Origin: Flavobacterium sp. LC2016-13
GTDB lineage: Bacteria > Bacteroidota > Bacteroidia > Flavobacteriales > Flavobacteriaceae
Assembly (NCBI RefSeq): GCF_009707955.1
Contig: NZ_WMDQ01000008.1
Location: 124,001 to 188,000, forward strand
Length of the DNA stretch: 64,000 nt
Direction: 5' to 3'
Below, piece after piece: positions 59,609-64,000 of this stretch; positions within the stretch are counted from its first letter, which is position 1; each line of letters starts with the position of its first letter. The notes under the pieces are model-generated. The model was not told the DNA's origin. It saw nothing but the letters and a program-made list of their open reading frames with translations, and made no database searches. The position numbers were made by a program, and so were the translations under genes.

Positions 59609-61417
59609 ATGAAAAAAAGCAATCAGGAAGAAGATAAAATCACATTCAAAAATTTACGCCGTTTGTATTTTTTTGCACTTCTTACTATTGCCTTAACCAT
59701 AATTATCAGTCAGGTTTTAGTACAATATAATCTGAATCAGCAGTTAAGCGATTCTAAAATCATCAACTTTTCGGGAAAACAAAGAATGCTGAGCCAGAAA
59801 ATCGTCAAAGAAGTTCTGATTCTACATTACGTTTCTGATACCGCTTCGGCAAAGCAAATTTCACATTTACAAGATGTTTTATCACTGTGGAAAAAAAACC
59901 AAAATGCACTCGAAAACGGTAGCGATAGTTTGGCTTTTCCAAAAGAAAAATCAGAAACACTTTCTAAATTATATCTGGAAATCAATCCGATTTTCAATAA
60001 AATTGCGCAAACAACCGATACATTTTTATTGAATTTAAAGCAGAAAAAACAATCCGCAGAAAATCAAAAACTCGTACAGATTATTTTAGAAAACGAAGGT
60101 TCTTTCCTTTCAAAAATGAATCAGATTGTAACACAATACGATCTTGAAGCACACGAAAAAGTAACCGAACAGCGCAAAATAGAATACTGGATTTTCGGTT
60201 TTACATTATTGGTGCTGCTTTTAGAATTCTTCTTCATTTTTAAACCCACAAATAAAAAGATAGAACGATTAATTACAAGACTTTTATCTTCAGAAAAAAA
60301 AGCTTTAAAACTGGCATACGATACCGAAATCATCAGCGAAATCAAAGAAAATTCGGTTAAAGAATTAAAATCGCTCAACTACGCAATGGAAAACACATTG
60401 CTTTATTGCCGTGTTGCGCCCGATGGTTCGATTATTCATATTGGAGAAAAATTCGCTAAACTTTTAAATTATACCAAGTTTTCATCCAACAAAAAATTCT
60501 CTGAAGTTTTAACGATTGACGAAAAAGAACAAATCAATATTGACCGACTTATTTTCGAAAAACAACGCAGTGGCTGGCAAGGCGAAATCAAAATTCTAAA
60601 CAGAGACGATCAAACCATTTGGCTCGATTTATCAATGGTTCCCGTAACGATTAAAAAAGACGAACTTGAACTTTTAATTGTTTGTTTTAATATTACTGAA
60701 CGCAAAAAAGCGCAACGCGAAGTTGAACGTTTGAATCTCGAAAACATTACCGAAAAAATCAATCAGCAAAAGATTATTTCGAGTAAAATTGTTGAAAATC
60801 AAGAAAATGAACAAAACCGAATCGCCAAAGAAATTCACGACGGAATTGGCCAAATGCTTACCGGTTTAAAGTTCAGTCTGGAAAGTATTAATCTGGATGA
60901 TCGAGAAAAATCAGAACAAAAAATAGAATACCTAAAAAAACTTTCCCTAGATATTATAAAAGGAGTCCGCACCGCGACTTTCAACTTAATGCCTCCCGAA
61001 TTAAGCGATCACGGAATCGTTTCTTCCTTGGCAAAACTAACGCAGGAACTTTCAAAACTTACCGGAAAAGAAATCCTTTTCTACAACAAAACCAATTTCG
61101 ACCAGCGTTTAGATTCCCTAATCGAAATCAATATTTATCGACTTACACAAGAAGCCATAAACAACGCTATAAAATACGCTGAATCATCGCATATTATTGT
61201 ACAACTTTCTCACAGCGAAACACTTTTAAGCATCATTATCGATGATAACGGAAAAGGTTTCGACATCAATGCAGTCGACAAAAAACGCAACAGCGAATCC
61301 GGAATGGGATTGTTATTTATGAAGGAAAGAATTCAGTACATCAACGGCCGCGTTTTCTTCAATTCGATTCCGGGAGAAGGAACCAGAATTACGTTTAATA
61401 TTCCGATTCTTAAATAA
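59609..61417 (+). CDS. NarX-like sensor histidine kinase
   Basis: The 602-residue kinase has a helix at about residues 20-40, then a periplasmic PilJ/NarX-type sensor with the P-box-like 'INFSGKQRMLSQKIVKEVLIL', and a second helix at about 192-215. A PAS domain follows (about 255-375, ending 'NITERKKAQREVE'). The HisKA_3 phosphoacceptor is His410 in 'RIAKEIHDGIGQMLTGLKFSL', and a HATPase ends with 'SGMGLLFMKERIQYINGRV'. The P-box binds nitrate/nitrite in NarX, so this kinase probably senses them. Its likely partner regulator is 531 bases downstream, past stacked palindromes. Confidence 0.9.
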   Translation: MKKSNQEEDKITFKNLRRLYFFALLTIALTIIISQVLVQYNLNQQLSDSKIINFSGKQRMLSQKIVKEVLILHYVSDTASAKQISHLQDVLSLWKKNQNALENGSDSLAFPKEKSETLSKLYLEINPIFNKIAQTTDTFLLNLKQKKQSAENQKLVQIILENEGSFLSKMNQIVTQYDLEAHEKVTEQRKIEYWIFGFTLLVLLLEFFFIFKPTNKKIERLITRLLSSEKKALKLAYDTEIISEIKENSVKELKSLNYAMENTLLYCRVAPDGSIIHIGEKFAKLLNYTKFSSNKKFSEVLTIDEKEQINIDRLIFEKQRSGWQGEIKILNRDDQTIWLDLSMVPVTIKKDELELLIVCFNITERKKAQREVERLNLENITEKINQQKIISSKIVENQENEQNRIAKEIHDGIGQMLTGLKFSLESINLDDREKSEQKIEYLKKLSLDIIKGVRTATFNLMPPELSDHGIVSSLAKLTQELSKLTGKEILFYNKTNFDQRLDSLIEINIYRLTQEAINNAIKYAESSHIIVQLSHSETLLSIIIDDNGKGFDINAVDKKRNSESGMGLLFMKERIQYINGRVFFNSIPGEGTRITFNIPILK

Positions 61418-61443
61418 ATTTGTCAATCATCAGGGCGAGACAA

Positions 61444-61560
61444 CATTAGAAAAAGTGGGCAAACATACTTTATCTATATTCGCCCACTTTCCCTAATGCT
61501 GTCGGGCTATCCGGGCTACTTCGGTAGCTTCCTCCTATCCCTCTCGCGAGCAAACGTTTT
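61444..61560. repeat. Palindromic element with AAAGTGGGC arms and GC-rich tail
   Basis: CATTAG and AAAGTGGGC on the left pair with GCCCACTTT (61492-61500) and CTAATG on the right. A GC-rich tail (GTCGGGCTATCCGGGCTAC) and a CCCTCTCGCGAGC end follow, similar in style to the elements at 2.4 kb and 48.73 kb. Confidence 0.65.
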
Positions 61561-61605
61561 CAAAAGAGATTTTGAGTGTATATGAGAGTTAAAATAAAAC
61601 AAATC

Positions 61606-61730
61606 AATTGCCTCCTGCTTTAGCTGGAGGTATACAAACAAGTATCAAAAGGGCTTTAGCCAAACTTACACATTTGGCTAAAGCCCTTTGTGTTATCTAC
61701 AAAACCCTCCAGCTAAAGCAGGAGGCAATT
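61606..61730. repeat. Nested double hairpin (CCTCCTGCTTTAGC arms)
   Basis: Perfect 25-base outer arms (61606-61630 and 61706-61730) enclose a perfect 17-base inner stem (61648-61664 and 61673-61689) of the form AAAGGGCTTTAGCC. Both levels share the GCTTTAGC word. The whole can fold into one long cruciform or RNA hairpin. It is non-coding. Confidence 0.85.
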
Positions 61731-61762
61731 AAAAATCAAACTTTGTCAAAGTTGAGCACAAT

Positions 61763-61812
61763 ATTGTCAGGCTGAGCGATCCCGAGGCTTCGGGATCGCT
61801 CAGCCTGACAAT
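61763..61812. repeat. Inverted repeat of the TGTCAGGCTGAGC family, copy 2
   Basis: Perfect 23-bp arms (61763-61785 and 61790-61812) have a 4-base loop. The outer part is shared with the copy at 459-523, but the inner part is ATCCCGA, giving the CCCGAGGCTTCGGG tip that recalls the element at 2.4 kb. Confidence 0.85.
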
Positions 61813-61881
61813 TATTTAATTTGGTATTTAAATATTGGAGTTTTCAATTTGAAAAAAATTGAAAATTAAAATCTAAAAAAT

Positions 61882-61920
61882 TACGTATCTTAGCATCATA
61901 TTTATAGATGAATATACGTA
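61882..61920 (+). promoter_or_regulatory. Putative control region of the NarL-like regulator gene
   Basis: Two TACGTA palindromes (61882-61887 and 61915-61920) flank the probable start region. The first overlaps TATCTTAG, one mismatch from TAnnTTTG. Self-regulation by the encoded regulator is possible. Confidence 0.35.
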
Positions 61921-61948
61921 AAAATACAGAAATCTAATTAAGTAAATT

Positions 61949-62608
61949 ATGAGTAATATCATTCGTGTAGTATTGGCAGATGACCATGTTTTTGTTAGAG
62001 ACGGAATCAAATCTTTACTCGAAAACGAAGCAAACATTGAGGTTGTAGGCGAAGCAATTGATGGCGCCGATGCACTTGATGTTGTAGCCGAAAGCAAACC
62101 AGATTTACTTATAGCCGATATTCGTATGCCAAATCTAACGGGTATCGAACTAGTAGAAAAACTTAGAAGTGAAAATAACAACGTAAAAATCATCATGCTT
62201 TCGATGCACGAATCGGAAGAATATGTATTGAAATCCATAAAAGCCGGAGCCGATGGCTATTTACTAAAAGGTTCCAGTAAAGAAGAATTCTTAAAAGCTT
62301 TGCATACCGTTGCTGCAGGCGGAAAATATTTTAGTGGAGACATTTCTTCTATCTTAATCAGTCAATTAACAAATCCTTCAACATCATCAGAACCGAAACA
62401 AAGTTTAGGAGAAGAAATGATGATTACCAAAAGAGAAAAAGAAATTCTGACATTGTTATTATCCGGAAAAGGAAACAAAGAAATTGCTGAAGCTCTTGAA
62501 ATCAGTAAACGAACTGCCGAAGTACATCGTTTTAATTTGATGAAAAAACTGAAAGTGAAGAATTTAATGGAACTTTCTAATAAAGCGGCCGAATATTCGC
62601 TTTTATAA
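61949..62608 (+). CDS. NarL/LuxR-type response regulator
   Basis: The protein has 219 residues. The receiver domain has the acidic pocket 'VLADDHVFVRDG', phosphoacceptor Asp57 in 'DLLIADIRMPNL', and 'KAGADGYLLKGSSKEEF'. The C-terminal LuxR-type helix-turn-helix is 'ITKREKEILTLLLSGKGNKEIAEALEISKRTAEVHR' region. It is the likely partner of the NarX-like kinase and the likely controller of nirB and narK, whose promoters share TACTTA/TACGTA sites. Confidence 0.9.
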   Translation: MSNIIRVVLADDHVFVRDGIKSLLENEANIEVVGEAIDGADALDVVAESKPDLLIADIRMPNLTGIELVEKLRSENNNVKIIMLSMHESEEYVLKSIKAGADGYLLKGSSKEEFLKALHTVAAGGKYFSGDISSILISQLTNPSTSSEPKQSLGEEMMITKREKEILTLLLSGKGNKEIAEALEISKRTAEVHRFNLMKKLKVKNLMELSNKAAEYSLL

Positions 62609-62720
62609 TTCTGTTTAAAGCTTAAAAATAGCATTGCAAAAATAGTATTTCGATAAAATAATGAATCAATTTTATCATGTTGGCAAATCTGCTTTGTCAA
62701 TCTAAAATATTTAATTAAAA

Positions 62721-62753
62721 ATACGTATTTATACTTACATATACTTAAATTTG
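62721..62753 (+). promoter_or_regulatory. narK control region: TACGTA/TACTTA sites and -7 box
   Basis: AATACGTATTT (from 62720; TACGTA at 62722-62727) is followed by TACTTAC (62732-62738) and TACTTA (62742-62747), which overlaps the -7 box TAAATTTG (62746-62753). No TTG lies at -33. Spacing from TACGTA to the -7 box is 24 bases against 26 at nirB. Confidence 0.55.
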
Positions 62754-62773
62754 ACAAAACAAATCTAAGTACT

Positions 62774-64000
62774 ATGAAAAATACAAACTCTTTATCGCAA
62801 TCACACAAGATTTTATTTTTGAATACTTTAGCATTCACCGTCTGTTTTGCTTGTTGGACATTAAACGGTGTATTGGTTACTTTTCTGGTAGATAACGGCA
62901 TTTTTCATTGGAGCGTTGTACAAGTTGGCTGGCTTCTTGGAATCCCTATTTTAACCGGTTCAATCATGCGCTTACCTATCGGAATACTTACAGATAAATT
63001 TGGTGGCAAATACGTATTTTCACTTTTACTTCTCCTCTGCTCCATTCCTTTATTTTTATTACCTCTTGCAGATAGCTTTTTCATGTTTGCTTTGTTAAGT
63101 TTTCTATTTGGAATGGTGGGAACTAGTTTTGCAGTAGGAATTGGATATACCTCAATTTGGTATCCAAAAGAATGGCAAGGAAGAGCTTTGGGAATTTTCG
63201 GAATAGGAAATGCCGGAGCAGCCATCACAACTTTTTTAGCACCTTCATTACTCAATCATTTTTCTGTAGAAGATCCTCAAAACGGCTGGAAAATACTTCC
63301 CGTAATTTATGCCACAGCTTTAGTTATAATTGGAATCGCATTTTTAGTTTTCGCTAAAAATAAAAAACTGGAAAACGATACCAGAACCGTTTCTGAAATG
63401 CTTCAATCTCTAAAAAGTTCACGCGTTTGGCGTTTTGGAGCTTATTATTTTTTAGTTTTTGGATGTTTTGTGGCTTATTCGCAATGGCTTTTACCCAATT
63501 TCATGAACGTTTATCAAACCAGTTTGGTTATGGGTGGTTTATTTGCAACACTTTTCAGTTTACCTTCTGGCGTTATCAGAGCTTTTGGAGGTTATTTATC
63601 GGATAAATTCGGCGCACGAAAAGTAATGTATTGGGTTTTGAGTTCGTCTGTCATTTTAAGCGCACTTTTAATGATTCCAAAAATGGAAATAACAACAACA
63701 GGACCGGGAGTTTTAGCAACTAAAAAAGGAGTTATTACTTCGGTTTCAAATGAAAATATAAAAATCGGAAATACAGATTTTCCAATCGCTCAGAAAAAAA
63801 ATACTGAAACTGAAAATAGCATTTTCCCAACAAGAACTTCATGGCAGCAAGTAGTTGTTAATCAAAATCAAACGGTTAAGAAAAAAGAACTTCTTGCCAG
63901 AGGAATTACCGTCATAAAATTTGATGCGAATATGTGGGTATTTTTGATCTTGGTCATTTTAATTGGAATTTCTTGGGGAATTGGTAAAGCCGCCGTTTAC
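62774..64000 (+). CDS. narK: Nitrate/nitrite transporter NarK (3' end outside window)
   Basis: The ATG at 62774 opens a frame that runs to the window edge, giving 409 visible residues of a major-facilitator permease. The nitrate signature is seen in 'ALGIFGIGNAGAAITTFLAPS', and motif A-like loops read 'MRLPIGILTDKFGGKYV' and 'RAFGGYLSDKFGARKVMYW'. About 80 residues between two later helices (about 303-380: 'TTTGPGVLATKKGVITSV' to 'ARGITVIKFDANMW') form a large extra-membrane insert, longer than in E. coli NarK. It would import nitrate or exchange nitrate and nitrite for NirBD. The gene follows the regulator by 165 bases with its own promoter. Confidence 0.9.
   Translation, partial: MKNTNSLSQSHKILFLNTLAFTVCFACWTLNGVLVTFLVDNGIFHWSVVQVGWLLGIPILTGSIMRLPIGILTDKFGGKYVFSLLLLLCSIPLFLLPLADSFFMFALLSFLFGMVGTSFAVGIGYTSIWYPKEWQGRALGIFGIGNAGAAITTFLAPSLLNHFSVEDPQNGWKILPVIYATALVIIGIAFLVFAKNKKLENDTRTVSEMLQSLKSSRVWRFGAYYFLVFGCFVAYSQWLLPNFMNVYQTSLVMGGLFATLFSLPSGVIRAFGGYLSDKFGARKVMYWVLSSSVILSALLMIPKMEITTTGPGVLATKKGVITSVSNENIKIGNTDFPIAQKKNTETENSIFPTRTSWQQVVVNQNQTVKKKELLARGITVIKFDANMWVFLILVILIGISWGIGKAAVY

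Noticed and set aside
63157..63357. Short frames overlapping narK
   Set aside because: The narK frame runs unbroken from 62774 to the window end with clear transporter motifs.

Overview
The window reads as a chromosomal segment of a Flavobacterium-like Bacteroidota. The reasons are an AT-rich sequence, perfect TTTG-N19-TAnnTTTG promoters, a type IX secretion sorting tail, an F-terminated outer-membrane barrel, bacillithiol synthesis (BshA), a LptD/TamB envelope set and many intergenic palindromes of the kind scattered through flavobacterial genomes. No prophage, insertion sequence, CRISPR array or rRNA operon was seen. Three tRNA genes (Ser-GCT, Pro-TGG, Arg-TCT) form one minus-strand cluster.

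Layout. 0-9 kb: end of an outer-membrane barrel, a PrcB-like lipoprotein with bshA, a TonB-C-like/beta-propeller protein, then a minus-strand run of amidase, MCE (MlaD-like) protein, membrane Fe-S protein, CCG Fe-S protein and a small conserved protein. 9-16 kb: lptD, ridA, then mgsA, GlcNAc kinase, gap and pfkA (sugar entry, glycolysis and the methylglyoxal bypass). 16-28.5 kb: a giant TamB, divergent tsaD-rsmE, DUF4159, an RNA 2'-O-methyltransferase, an M43 lipoprotein protease, an AI-2E-family permease, a THUMP-like methyltransferase, a small secreted protein and a VanX-type dipeptidase. 28.5-38.7 kb, more accessory: CocE-type hydrolase, a type IX cargo with a gluzincin-like motif and hexapeptide repeats, outer-membrane phospholipase A, an unknown protein upstream of a DyP-type peroxidase, a serine hydrolase with TPRs and a DUF6624 protein. 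38.8-43.4 kb: an unusual fusion of a CrtC/AttH lipocalin-like domain with a polyprenyl synthase, beside an AraC regulator and an aldo/keto reductase. 43.4-55.4 kb: tRNAs, thiolase, NlpC/P60 peptidase, a second AraC/aldo-keto reductase pair, an mdaB-ygiN-quinone oxidoreductase run, a methyltransferase, a LysR regulator, DUF2130 and two META-domain lipoproteins. 55.7-64 kb: a nitrate/nitrite assimilation locus (nirB, nirD, DUF4202, NarX-like kinase, NarL-like regulator, narK cut by the window end).

How the genes work together. The right end is one physiological unit. NarK imports nitrate/nitrite, NirBD reduces nitrite to ammonium, and the kinase/regulator pair probably controls it. The nirB and narK promoters share nearly the same arrangement of TACGTA and TACTTA motifs and lack a recognisable -33 TTG, which suggests positive control by one factor. 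The mdaB-ygiN-QOR run suggests quinone or electrophile handling.

The best candidate for something not well described is the CrtC/AttH-prenyl synthase fusion at 38.8-41.1 kb. It could make a prenyl diphosphate and hydrate or cyclise the product in one polypeptide. Next come the DyP peroxidase with its small partner, the gluzincin-like hexapeptide-repeat type IX cargo, and the stacked palindromes that interrupt the nitrite operon.
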